Shown here piece after piece: positions 1-6,499 of a DNA stretch of 7,660 bases. Origin of the DNA: Clostridia bacterium (lineage in GTDB: Bacteria > Bacillota_A > Clostridia > Oscillospirales > CAG-272); contig JAFQOB010000032.1 in assembly GCA_017395725.1 (NCBI GenBank), positions 1-7,660 on the forward strand, read 5' to 3'. The stretch's first letter is position 1. Each line of letters opens with the position of its first letter. A model generated the notes under the pieces. That model was given only the letters and a program-made list of their open reading frames with translations. It did no database searches and had not been told where the DNA came from. A program made the translations under genes and the position numbers.

Positions 1-3
1 ATA

Positions 4-12
4 TGTTATAAT
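4..12 (+). promoter_or_regulatory. Probable sigma-A extended -10 promoter element upstream of cdaA
   Basis: The bases TGTTATAAT match the extended -10 consensus TGnTATAAT exactly. The -10 hexamer is 7-12, which would put transcription start near base 19 and give a leader of about 22 nt before the GTG at 42. Any -35 box lies left of the window and cannot be assessed. The surroundings are very AT-rich, so a chance match is possible, but the full extended form and its position just before the first gene of a collinear cluster favour a real promoter. Confidence 0.55.
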
Positions 13-41
13 ATATTAATTATAAAAAACTTCTTCGGGCG

Positions 42-1019
42 GTGGTTGTCATTTTAAAAGAATATTTTAACGAGTTTGTGAAGATATTGAAAGCGCAAAT
101 GAGGGCTTTTTCCTTTGGGTTTAATGATCTTTTCGACATTATTATCGTTGCTGTGCTTTTGTACTACGTTTACAAGTTTATCAAACAAAGACGTGCCGGA
201 AAGCTTGCTATTGGTCTTGGGGTTATCTTGCTTGTAAACGTCATTAGCAATATCTTCTCTTTGAGTGCTTTAGGTTTTATAATCAGCAACTTCTTCCAAA
301 TAGGACTTTTGGCGATAGTTATTATATTTCAGCCCGAGCTTCGTTCTGCTCTTGAGCAAGCGGGCGGAACCTCACTTAAGGGCTTAAAAAACCTTGGTGA
401 AAAACACAACCTTGAAAATACAGAAAAGCTTATAGACGCTATATGTGATGCTGCCTGTGAAATGGCGAAGGATAAAACCGGAGCTCTGATAGTTTTTGAA
501 AATCAAATGGCACTTAACGACGTTATTGACAGTGGTACTGTTGTAAATGCAGAGGTGTCCTCCTTCCTTTTGCGTAATATATTTTTCGAGAATACCCCTC
601 TTCACGACGGAGCTGTAGTGATACGCGACGGCAGAGTTTACGCTGCAGGCTGTTATCTGCCTCTCTCTGACAATAACAGTATTGCAAAAGAACTTGGTAC
701 CCGTCACAGATCTGCTATTGGTATGAGTGAAGTGAGTGATGCATTGGTTCTTGTTGTTTCCGAAGAAACGGGTATTATTTCAATTGCGGAAAACGGAATA
801 ATCAGAAGAAATTACGACTATGCCGGTTTGAAAAAAGAATTAACCTTTTTCTTTGACCCCGATGAAGACGGCGGAATGAAGAAATTTAACATTATTACGA
901 AAAAGACGATAGAACGTGTTGAAAAGCACGTTAAAAAAGATAAAAAGAGCAAGACTATAAAAGATGCTTTAAATGATGAAATTGAACTTGATTTGTTTGA
1001 TGGAGATAATGAAGAATGA
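42..1019 (+). CDS. cdaA: Diadenylate cyclase CdaA (c-di-AMP synthase, membrane-bound DAC domain)
   Basis: This enzyme condenses two ATP into c-di-AMP at the inner face of the membrane. Three hydrophobic segments lie near residues 31-47, 56-73 and 78-97, followed by the family signature FQPELR..LEQ (96-106). The cytosolic DAC domain spans about 125-255 and carries the catalytic DGA (189-191, in LHDGAVVIRDG) and RHR (221-223, in LGTRHRSAIG) motifs, then VSEETG (239-244). At 325 aa it is longer than Bacillus CdaA (about 273 aa); the extra part is a charged Lys/Asp/Glu-rich tail (about 276-325). The start is uncertain. GTG at 42 has no clear Shine-Dalgarno sequence; GTG at 78 and ATG at 99 are in-frame alternatives, and ATG 99 still keeps all three helices. 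An in-frame stop at 9-11 excludes anything earlier. The gene overlaps cdaR by four bases. Function is very secure; the exact N-terminus is not. Confidence 0.96.
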   Translation: MVVILKEYFNEFVKILKAQMRAFSFGFNDLFDIIIVAVLLYYVYKFIKQRRAGKLAIGLGVILLVNVISNIFSLSALGFIISNFFQIGLLAIVIIFQPELRSALEQAGGTSLKGLKNLGEKHNLENTEKLIDAICDAACEMAKDKTGALIVFENQMALNDVIDSGTVVNAEVSSFLLRNIFFENTPLHDGAVVIRDGRVYAAGCYLPLSDNNSIAKELGTRHRSAIGMSEVSDALVLVVSEETGIISIAENGIIRRNYDYAGLKKELTFFFDPDEDGGMKKFNIITKKTIERVEKHVKKDKKSKTIKDALNDEIELDLFDGDNEE

Positions 1020-2272
1020 GCACTGAGAGAGCTAAAGTTAATGAAAAAAAGACGAGAACAAAAAACTCGGAAAAAATACTTGATTTTATTGCAAAGATAG
1101 CTTGTTTGGTTATTGCGTTTTTTATATGGTTCTATGCAATGAGCACAGACGTTGTAAGCCTTGAAAGAGAGTTTACCGTTCCTGTTTTGTTCGAGAATGA
1201 AACAACTCTCTTTGAAAAAACAGGTTGGTCTGTTTTGTCGGGAAAAGACAACAGCGTTGTCGTAACAATCAAGGGAAAAAGAAATATTGTAAACCAAATT
1301 ACCGAATCGGATATATATGCATTTGTAGACGTTTCGGGGGTTGAAAGTGCGGGTATGCAGGTGCTTGATATAAAAATATCTGCTCCTACCGAATGTGAGA
1401 TCGTCAATACTTCGGCATCAAGTATTTCTCCCTATATTGACAAAAGAGTAACCAGAAACGTGCCGGTTAAGGTTTTGCATACCTATGAAATCACTTCGGG
1501 TTATCAGCTTGACGACCCTGTTGCAAATATTTCAGAAGTTGCTGTAACGGGTCCCGAATCTGAATTGCAGAAGATCAGTGCTGCCCAAGCGGAATTGGCT
1601 CTCGGTAAAGTTACGGAGACTGTTAATACGAGAAGCACTTTAGTTTTAGTTGACGAAGCGGGTAATCCTATTTCCAGCAAATACGTCTCTATGACCACAA
1701 AAAATGTAAATATTACAGTTAAGCTGTACGCCTTGAAAGACGTTCCGCTGACTGTAGGTTATAAATACGGTTATTTTAACGAGAATAACGCTAAAGTTAC
1801 AGTAACGCCTAACGTTATAACTCTCAGAGGCGAACCCTCTGTGCTTGAAAATATGGATAAACTTGAGGTGGCGGTTCTTGATGAAAAGAAGTTTGTTAAG
1901 AACAGTACTCAAAGTGTTTTGATTAACGTTCCCGAGGGTGTTACCGCTATGACCGGAGAAACTACCGCTACGGTTAACGTTGAGCATATAAACACAGACG
2001 TTAAACATATTACGGTTGGAAATATTACTCTTGCAAATTCGGGCGGTCTTGAGTGTGAGCTTCAAACAGAGTCTTTGAATATTATGCTCAGAGGACCCCA
2101 CGCACTTCTTTCTCAGGTGAAAGAAGAAAATATCACTTTGACAGCCGATATGAAAAACTATTCGTCGGGAAGCGGTATTATGGTCGTACCCGTATCGGTA
2201 AAATTGTCGTCGGAATTTGAAGGCTCTGTTTACGAGCTTGAAACCTATAACGTTACGGTAAACGTTAAATAA
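1016..2272 (+). CDS. cdaR: CdaR, YbbR-repeat regulator of CdaA
   Basis: This is a single-pass membrane protein whose extracellular YbbR repeats are known in Bacillota to modulate the partner diadenylate cyclase. A basic N-terminus (1-25, many Lys/Arg) precedes one hydrophobic helix (about 25-42, ending IWFYAMSTD). The remainder is beta-rich and divides into four YbbR-like repeats, roughly 45-140, 145-236, 240-325 and 330-418. Each contains the recurring strand-Gly-turn element: TIKGKRNIV (84-92), VTGPESEL (177-184), TLRGEPSVL (269-277) and MLRGPHALL (357-365). At 418 aa the length fits the usual range of three to four repeats. The start ATG forms ATGA with the cdaA stop, implying translational coupling; GGAG at 1002-1005 is a plausible ribosome binding site. 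Regulation of CdaA is inferred from family and position. Confidence 0.93.
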   Translation: MSTERAKVNEKKTRTKNSEKILDFIAKIACLVIAFFIWFYAMSTDVVSLEREFTVPVLFENETTLFEKTGWSVLSGKDNSVVVTIKGKRNIVNQITESDIYAFVDVSGVESAGMQVLDIKISAPTECEIVNTSASSISPYIDKRVTRNVPVKVLHTYEITSGYQLDDPVANISEVAVTGPESELQKISAAQAELALGKVTETVNTRSTLVLVDEAGNPISSKYVSMTTKNVNITVKLYALKDVPLTVGYKYGYFNENNAKVTVTPNVITLRGEPSVLENMDKLEVAVLDEKKFVKNSTQSVLINVPEGVTAMTGETTATVNVEHINTDVKHITVGNITLANSGGLECELQTESLNIMLRGPHALLSQVKEENITLTADMKNYSSGSGIMVVPVSVKLSSEFEGSVYELETYNVTVNVK

Positions 2273-2287
2273 TTTTTCAGAGGCAGT

Positions 2288-3880
2288 ATGCGAATAATTT
2301 TAAGAGACATAAGACTTAAAGCCGAGGTGTCGGAATATGACGCTGTTTGTGCGGCAAAAAAACAATTGAATAATGTTTTCGGTGTATCAGGGTACGGTAA
2401 CGTATCTGTTTATCGGAAGTCAGTAGACGCGAGACACGTAAATAAGATTTCAAAAGTGTTTTCTGTTTGTGCAGACATATATTCGGATACTGTATCTGAC
2501 GATGTTTTGAAAAAAATCAATGCCTCTGTTCTTGAAGACGGCGGACTTGATATTATCTACGGCGAAGATGAAATGAAAAACCGTCCCATAGTTGTTGGCT
2601 TCGGTCCTGCGGGAATGTTTTGTTCATTGGTTCTTGCTGAAAATGGTTACAGACCTATTGTTTTGGAGAGGGGAAGCGATATTCCCGAAAGAAACGCCGC
2701 CGTTAGCCTTTTCAGAAATAAAGGTATTCTTGATTCGGAAAATAACGTTCAGTTTGGCGCGGGGGGAGCAGGGACATTCTCCGACGGCAAGCTCGTAACG
2801 AGAATAAATGATAAAAAGTGCAGATACGTTCTTGAAACCTATCATAAACACGGAGCACCCGACAGTATTCTTACAGAGGCCAAACCTCATATCGGAACGG
2901 ATAATCTTGGGAAAATCGTTTCTTCAATCAAAGACTGTATAATCCGTAACGGCGGGGATATCTTCTTTAACACCCGTTTTGACGGATATAAAAACACCCC
3001 CAACGGAATTGAAGTAAAAACGAACAACGGAACGTTTATTGGCGGTACGTTGGTTTTAGCCACAGGGCACAGTGCAAGAGATACGTATAAGCTTTTAGCC
3101 GAAAGCGGTCTTGATATGCAGTCTAAGGCTTTTTCCGTCGGTGTTCGTGTTGAACAGTTGCAGGAAGAAATTAACCGTTCGGTTTACGGTAAATATGCAA
3201 ACATTCTCGGTAACGCGGAATATAATTTTTCATACAGAAAGGGAGAACGGGCTGTTTACACATTCTGTATGTGTCCCGGTGGACACGTTGTTGAGGCGGC
3301 ATCCGAAGAAAACACCGTTGTTGTAAACGGTATGAGCAATTACAGCAGAGACGGAAAAAATTCAAATGCAGCCCTTGTTGTTTCTGTTTTACCTGAAGAT
3401 TGCGGTTCCTCTCTTTTTGACGGAATGGATTTTCAAAGATATTTAGAACAAAAAGCTTTTATTATGGGTGGTAAAGACTACGGTGCACCTATACAAACCG
3501 TTGGCGGCTTTCTTGATAATAATATTGGGTCAGCTCCTAAAAGAATTATGCCTTCATATATGGACGGAAAAATAAACAGACTTTGTAATCTTAACGAATT
3601 ATTTCCGTCATATATAAACTCCTTCCTCAAAGAAGGGCTTGTAAAGTTTGAAAATAAAATAAGGGGCTATGCTCCTCGTGATGCCGTAATGACCGGTGTT
3701 GAAACGAGAACTTCATCTCCTTTGAGAATTTTAAGGAACGAGATGCTTTTTTCTCCCTCTGACTGCAATGTTTTTCCCTGTGGAGAGGGAGCAGGGTATG
3801 CCGGTGGGATAACAAGTGCATCTGTTGACGGCATAAGAGTTGCTTTGCGTATAATTGAAAGATACAAACCACTAAAATAA
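2288..3880 (+). CDS. Uncharacterised NAD(P)/FAD-dependent dehydrogenase (COG2509-type)
   Basis: This is a predicted cytosolic flavoprotein with no established substrate. An N-terminal domain (about 1-95) begins MRIILRDIRL and contains the SVDAR stretch typical of the family. The Rossmann FAD-binding motif GFGPAG (104-109) follows, with the ribose-binding acidic residue in VLERG (125-129). Further family elements are the Gly-rich FGAGGAGTFSDGKL (156-169), the second dinucleotide-fold motif LATGHSARD (257-265), CMCPGG with a Cys-x-Cys pair (327-332), GVETRTSSP (470-478) and the C-terminal FAD-contacting PCGEGAGYAGG (497-507). The length of 530 aa is normal and no break is seen. AGAGG (2279-2283) lies four bases before the ATG, and the cdaR stop is 15 bases upstream. 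It sits where many Bacillota have glmM and is followed by an RseC-like protein, which suggests a redox role, but that is inference. Family assignment is firm; function is unknown. Confidence 0.88.
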   Translation: MRIILRDIRLKAEVSEYDAVCAAKKQLNNVFGVSGYGNVSVYRKSVDARHVNKISKVFSVCADIYSDTVSDDVLKKINASVLEDGGLDIIYGEDEMKNRPIVVGFGPAGMFCSLVLAENGYRPIVLERGSDIPERNAAVSLFRNKGILDSENNVQFGAGGAGTFSDGKLVTRINDKKCRYVLETYHKHGAPDSILTEAKPHIGTDNLGKIVSSIKDCIIRNGGDIFFNTRFDGYKNTPNGIEVKTNNGTFIGGTLVLATGHSARDTYKLLAESGLDMQSKAFSVGVRVEQLQEEINRSVYGKYANILGNAEYNFSYRKGERAVYTFCMCPGGHVVEAASEENTVVVNGMSNYSRDGKNSNAALVVSVLPEDCGSSLFDGMDFQRYLEQKAFIMGGKDYGAPIQTVGGFLDNNIGSAPKRIMPSYMDGKINRLCNLNELFPSYINSFLKEGLVKFENKIRGYAPRDAVMTGVETRTSSPLRILRNEMLFSPSDCNVFPCGEGAGYAGGITSASVDGIRVALRIIERYKPLK

Positions 3881-3884
3881 ATAC

Positions 3885-3889
3885 GGTGA
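3885..3889 (+). promoter_or_regulatory. Ribosome binding site deciding the rseC-like start
   Basis: GGTGA lies eight bases before the ATG at 3898, a standard spacing. The longer alternative start, GTG at 3886, falls inside this site and has no Shine-Dalgarno sequence of its own, so ATG 3898 is preferred. ATG at 3891 is out of frame. Confidence 0.6.
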
Positions 3890-3897
3890 AATGGATT

Positions 3898-4296
3898 ATG
3901 AAACAAATCGGAAGTGTTGTAGAAATAAAAGGGAATATCGCAAAAATTGAGGTTGACAGAAAATCTGCCTGTGATATGTGCGAGAATGCGGCCAATTGCG
4001 TTGAAAAATGTAAAAAGGTTTATGCTACGGCACAAAACCTTGTTAATGCAGAGGTTGGCGATACGGTTGAAATCGAGACCGAGACACACAGAGTTTTGAT
4101 TAATTCTGTTATTGTCTTTTTGTTCCCAATATTTTTTGCTATTGCGGCGTACTTTTTGTCCGATTTATTCTTTGCGGAAAACGTATCTGTTTTGATAACG
4201 TTTTTTGTGCTTGTATTCTCTATGTTTGCTTTTTGTTTTGGGCTTAATAAGCTTTCGAAAAAAAGGGTAATAAGCAAAATAGTGAGAGTGCTTTAA
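3898..4296 (+). CDS. RseC/SoxR-reducing-system-like two-helix membrane protein with four-Cys cluster
   Basis: From ATG 3898 the protein is 132 aa and begins MKQIGSVVEIKGNIAKIEV, which resembles the usual RseC start; a GTG at 3886 would add only MKWI. A small N-terminal domain carries a cysteine cluster with spacing C-x2-C-x5-C-x3-C (residues 25, 28, 34, 38), then a beta-rich stretch with VGDTVEIETE (about 54-63). Two hydrophobic helices (about 68-90 and 98-116) follow, then a basic cytosolic tail (LSKKRVISKIVRVL). In Proteobacteria RseC relatives act with Rnf/Rsx electron-transfer complexes to keep SoxR reduced or influence sigma-E; in Clostridia they are often near rnf genes, but none is visible here. 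The cysteines could bind a metal or Fe-S cluster, which is inference. It lies 17 bases after the flavoprotein gene and may be co-translated with it. The family call is good; the role is unproven. Confidence 0.82.
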   Translation: MKQIGSVVEIKGNIAKIEVDRKSACDMCENAANCVEKCKKVYATAQNLVNAEVGDTVEIETETHRVLINSVIVFLFPIFFAIAAYFLSDLFFAENVSVLITFFVLVFSMFAFCFGLNKLSKKRVISKIVRVL

Positions 4297-4319
4297 TTGT
4301 TTTTGTAAAAAAATGAAAG
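4291..4319 (+). other. AT-rich imperfect inverted repeat across the rseC-like stop codon and recJ leader
   Basis: Pairing C4291 with G4319 and working inward gives 11 of 13 matched positions (mismatches at 4295/4315 and 4299/4311) around a TGT loop at 4304-4306. It covers the TAA stop (4294-4296) and part of the 38-base spacer. The stem is almost all A-T and is not followed by a T tract, so it is not a good intrinsic terminator. It may be chance in AT-rich sequence or a weak mRNA structure between the two genes. Confidence 0.25.
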
Positions 4320-4334
4320 TGAGATATATTCGAA

Positions 4335-6473
4335 ATGTTGAAAAAGAAAGAATGGAAAATCAAGTCCGACGGAAAAGAGGATTTTTCCGAAATTAAAAAG
4401 ATTTCGGAAAAACTCGGTATAAAGCCATTGACGGCTCGTTTGTTGTACAACAGGGGTTATACGACGGCAGAGACGGCTGAAAGCTTTATAAAAAATGATA
4501 ATATCAGTTTTCACGATTCTTTTTTGCTTGCCGATATGGACAAAGCGGTTGAAAGAATTTTGTCGGCAGTTGAGGCAAACGAGAAGATTGTAATCTACGG
4601 TGACTATGACGTTGACGGTGTTACTTCGGTAAGTATTTTGTACTTGTACCTAAAAGAAAAAGGCGCTGACGTAAGCTACTATATTCCCAGCAGAACCGGA
4701 GAGGGATACGGAATAAACCCCTCTGCTATTGAGAGTCTTGCTCAGAAAGAAACCAAGCTTCTTATAACTGTTGATACGGGAATTACGGCAGTTGATGAAA
4801 CTGAATACGCCAAGTCTCTTGGGCTTGACGTGCTTATTACAGACCACCACGAATGTCAAAATGAGCTTCCTAAAGCTTGTGCTATTGTAAACCCGAGGCG
4901 CCACGATTGCCAATATCCTTTTAAAGAACTTGCGGGCGTTGGTGTTGTTTTCAAGCTTCTTTGTTCGTTGGAGTACACCTACTGCAAGAAAAACGGAATT
5001 GAAGAAGATTGGCTTAAAAAGATATGCGATACATACGGTGACATTGTGGCTATCGGTACTGTTGCCGACGTAATGCCACTTGTTGACGAAAACCGTTTGA
5101 TAGTCAGTCGCGGATTAAAGCTTATTGAGACTACAAACCGTCCCGGAATCGAAGCCTTACTTGAGCTTTCGGGTGCTGTTTCAAATTCAAGGAACGGTAT
5201 GCAAAAAAAGAGGAGAATTACGTCTACGCTTATCAGCTACGTAATTGCTCCCAGAATTAACGCCGCAGGCAGAATAAGCGATGCTACAAGAGCTGTTGAG
5301 CTGTTTTTGAGCGAAACTCAGAATGAAGCAAGGGTTATTGCCGAAGAGCTTTGTGATACCAACAGAATGAGACAGGCAGAAGAAAATAAAATAATGGAAC
5401 AGGCCTACGAAAAAATTCGCAATGAGCACGATTTTGAAAACGATAAGGTTATTGTTCTTGCCGAAGATAATTGGCACAACGGCGCTATTGGTATTGTTGC
5501 ATCAAGAATAACAGAAAAGTACAATTTACCCTCTGTTTTGATTTCTTTTGACGGTAACGTCAGCAAGGGCTCGGGAAGAAGTATTAAGGGATTAAATCTT
5601 GTTGATGCTTTGGGGTATTGTTCAGACCTTCTTATAAAATACGGCGGTCATGAGCTTGCCGCAGGTCTTTCTATTGAAAGGGACAATTTACCGGCATTTA
5701 AAAAGAAAATTAATGAGTATGCCGCACTGCATTTGAACCCCGAAAATATGGTTACTCAAATTGATATTGATGCCGAAATTGATGAAAACGACGTTGCTTT
5801 AGAAAATGCTGAAGAGCTGTTCTTGCTTGAACCCTTTGGAATTTCAAACCCTGTTCCCGTATTTACAATGAGAGACGTTTATATATCCGAGGCTATTGCT
5901 ATCGGTTCAAACAGACATACTAAGCTGATACTGAAAAAAGGTAACAAGAGTATTACTGCTTTGTATTTCAGCAAGAACCCTGCAGAGCTTAATCTCTTTG
6001 CCGGTGATACTGCAGACTTGGTATTCAATCTTGACGTAAACGAGTATATGAACAACAAGAGTGTACAGCTTACCTTAAGAGACGTTATGCCCGGTGAAAA
6101 AACAAGACTATTGAGAGAAAAAAAGAGAAGTGACTATGCTGAAATAAAGGCGGGAAGGGCAATTAGTCCCGAAGAGAATATCGTTCCTTCAAGAGATGAT
6201 TTTGTAAACGTTTATTATGCAATTCAACGAGAGCTCAGACAGGGAAATGATAATATTTCCGTGTATATGCTTGAACGCTTACTTAGTAATATGAGCTACG
6301 AAAAAATCAGATTTATTGTAGATATTCTTAAAGAAACAAAAGTGTTCTTGATTGAAGAAAAAGACGGTGTGGAAGATGAATACGTCTTTAAAATGAGTTT
6401 GCTTAAAACAAAAATTAATCTTGAAAAATCTTCCATATTAAAGTGGCTTAAAAGCCAAGTGGTTAAGAACTGA
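4335..6473 (+). CDS. recJ: Single-stranded-DNA-specific 5'-3' exonuclease RecJ
   Basis: RecJ degrades single-stranded DNA from the 5' end in recombination, base excision and mismatch repair. All core DHH-superfamily motifs are present: DYDVDG (90-95), VDTG (146-149), DHH (170-172) and VADVMPLVDENR (243-254), which supply the metal-binding aspartates and histidines. PRINAAGR (306-313) follows. The DHHA1 part shows HNGAIGIVASR (381-391), GSGRS (412-416) and GGHELAAG (437-444). An OB-fold region covers about 475-585 (LLEPFGISNPVPVF, 497-510). The C-terminal 95 residues (from about 618, PSRDDFVNVYYAIQREL) resemble the extra RecJ C-terminal domain of Bacillota. Its 712 aa is longer than the Escherichia coli enzyme and close to Gram-positive ones. 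A weak GTGAGA element precedes ATG 4335 by about ten bases. The following gene is rel, a common neighbour of recJ in Bacillota. No catalytic residue is missing. Confidence 0.96.
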   Translation: MLKKKEWKIKSDGKEDFSEIKKISEKLGIKPLTARLLYNRGYTTAETAESFIKNDNISFHDSFLLADMDKAVERILSAVEANEKIVIYGDYDVDGVTSVSILYLYLKEKGADVSYYIPSRTGEGYGINPSAIESLAQKETKLLITVDTGITAVDETEYAKSLGLDVLITDHHECQNELPKACAIVNPRRHDCQYPFKELAGVGVVFKLLCSLEYTYCKKNGIEEDWLKKICDTYGDIVAIGTVADVMPLVDENRLIVSRGLKLIETTNRPGIEALLELSGAVSNSRNGMQKKRRITSTLISYVIAPRINAAGRISDATRAVELFLSETQNEARVIAEELCDTNRMRQAEENKIMEQAYEKIRNEHDFENDKVIVLAEDNWHNGAIGIVASRITEKYNLPSVLISFDGNVSKGSGRSIKGLNLVDALGYCSDLLIKYGGHELAAGLSIERDNLPAFKKKINEYAALHLNPENMVTQIDIDAEIDENDVALENAEELFLLEPFGISNPVPVFTMRDVYISEAIAIGSNRHTKLILKKGNKSITALYFSKNPAELNLFAGDTADLVFNLDVNEYMNNKSVQLTLRDVMPGEKTRLLREKKRSDYAEIKAGRAISPEENIVPSRDDFVNVYYAIQRELRQGNDNISVYMLERLLSNMSYEKIRFIVDILKETKVFLIEEKDGVEDEYVFKMSLLKTKINLEKSSILKWLKSQVVKN

Positions 6474-6488
6474 AAATATTTAAACTGT

Positions 6489-6494
6489 AAGAGG
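6489..6494 (+). promoter_or_regulatory. Ribosome binding site of rel
   Basis: AAGAGG lies five bases before the ATG at 6500, inside the 26-base gap after recJ. It is one of the better Shine-Dalgarno matches in the window and supports this start. Confidence 0.6.
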
Positions 6495-6499
6495 ATAAT

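Noticed and set aside
1..57. Open frame on the + strand ending TAA at 55-57 (NFFGRWLSF before the stop), possibly the tail of an upstream gene overlapping cdaA
   Set aside because: Only 18 codons are visible, the first part is AT-rich and coincides with a strong extended -10 match, and nothing in it is recognisable. It cannot be told from chance.
1801..2268. Repeated AACGTT hexamer, dense in the second half of cdaR
   Set aside because: The occurrences mostly reflect Asn-Val codon pairs or nearby codon preference in beta-strand sequence; spacing is irregular and no operator-like arrangement is seen.
3886..3897. GTG at 3886 as the start of the RseC-like gene
   Set aside because: It lacks a ribosome binding site and overlaps the GGTGA that is well placed for ATG 3898; the family normally starts near MKQIG.
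3627..4089. Two overlapping minus-strand open frames across the flavoprotein/RseC-like junction
   Set aside because: Low-complexity translations with no recognisable family, opposite two well-supported genes.
4303..4330. Possible promoter TTGTAA-16-TATATT before recJ
   Set aside because: The predicted transcription start would fall on the recJ start codon, the -35 matches only four of six bases, and the region is AT-rich. A leaderless transcript is possible but unsupported.
6444..6455. GGCTTAAAAGCC palindrome near the end of recJ, considered as a terminator
   Set aside because: It is inside the recJ coding sequence, has a stem of only four to five pairs and no T tract.
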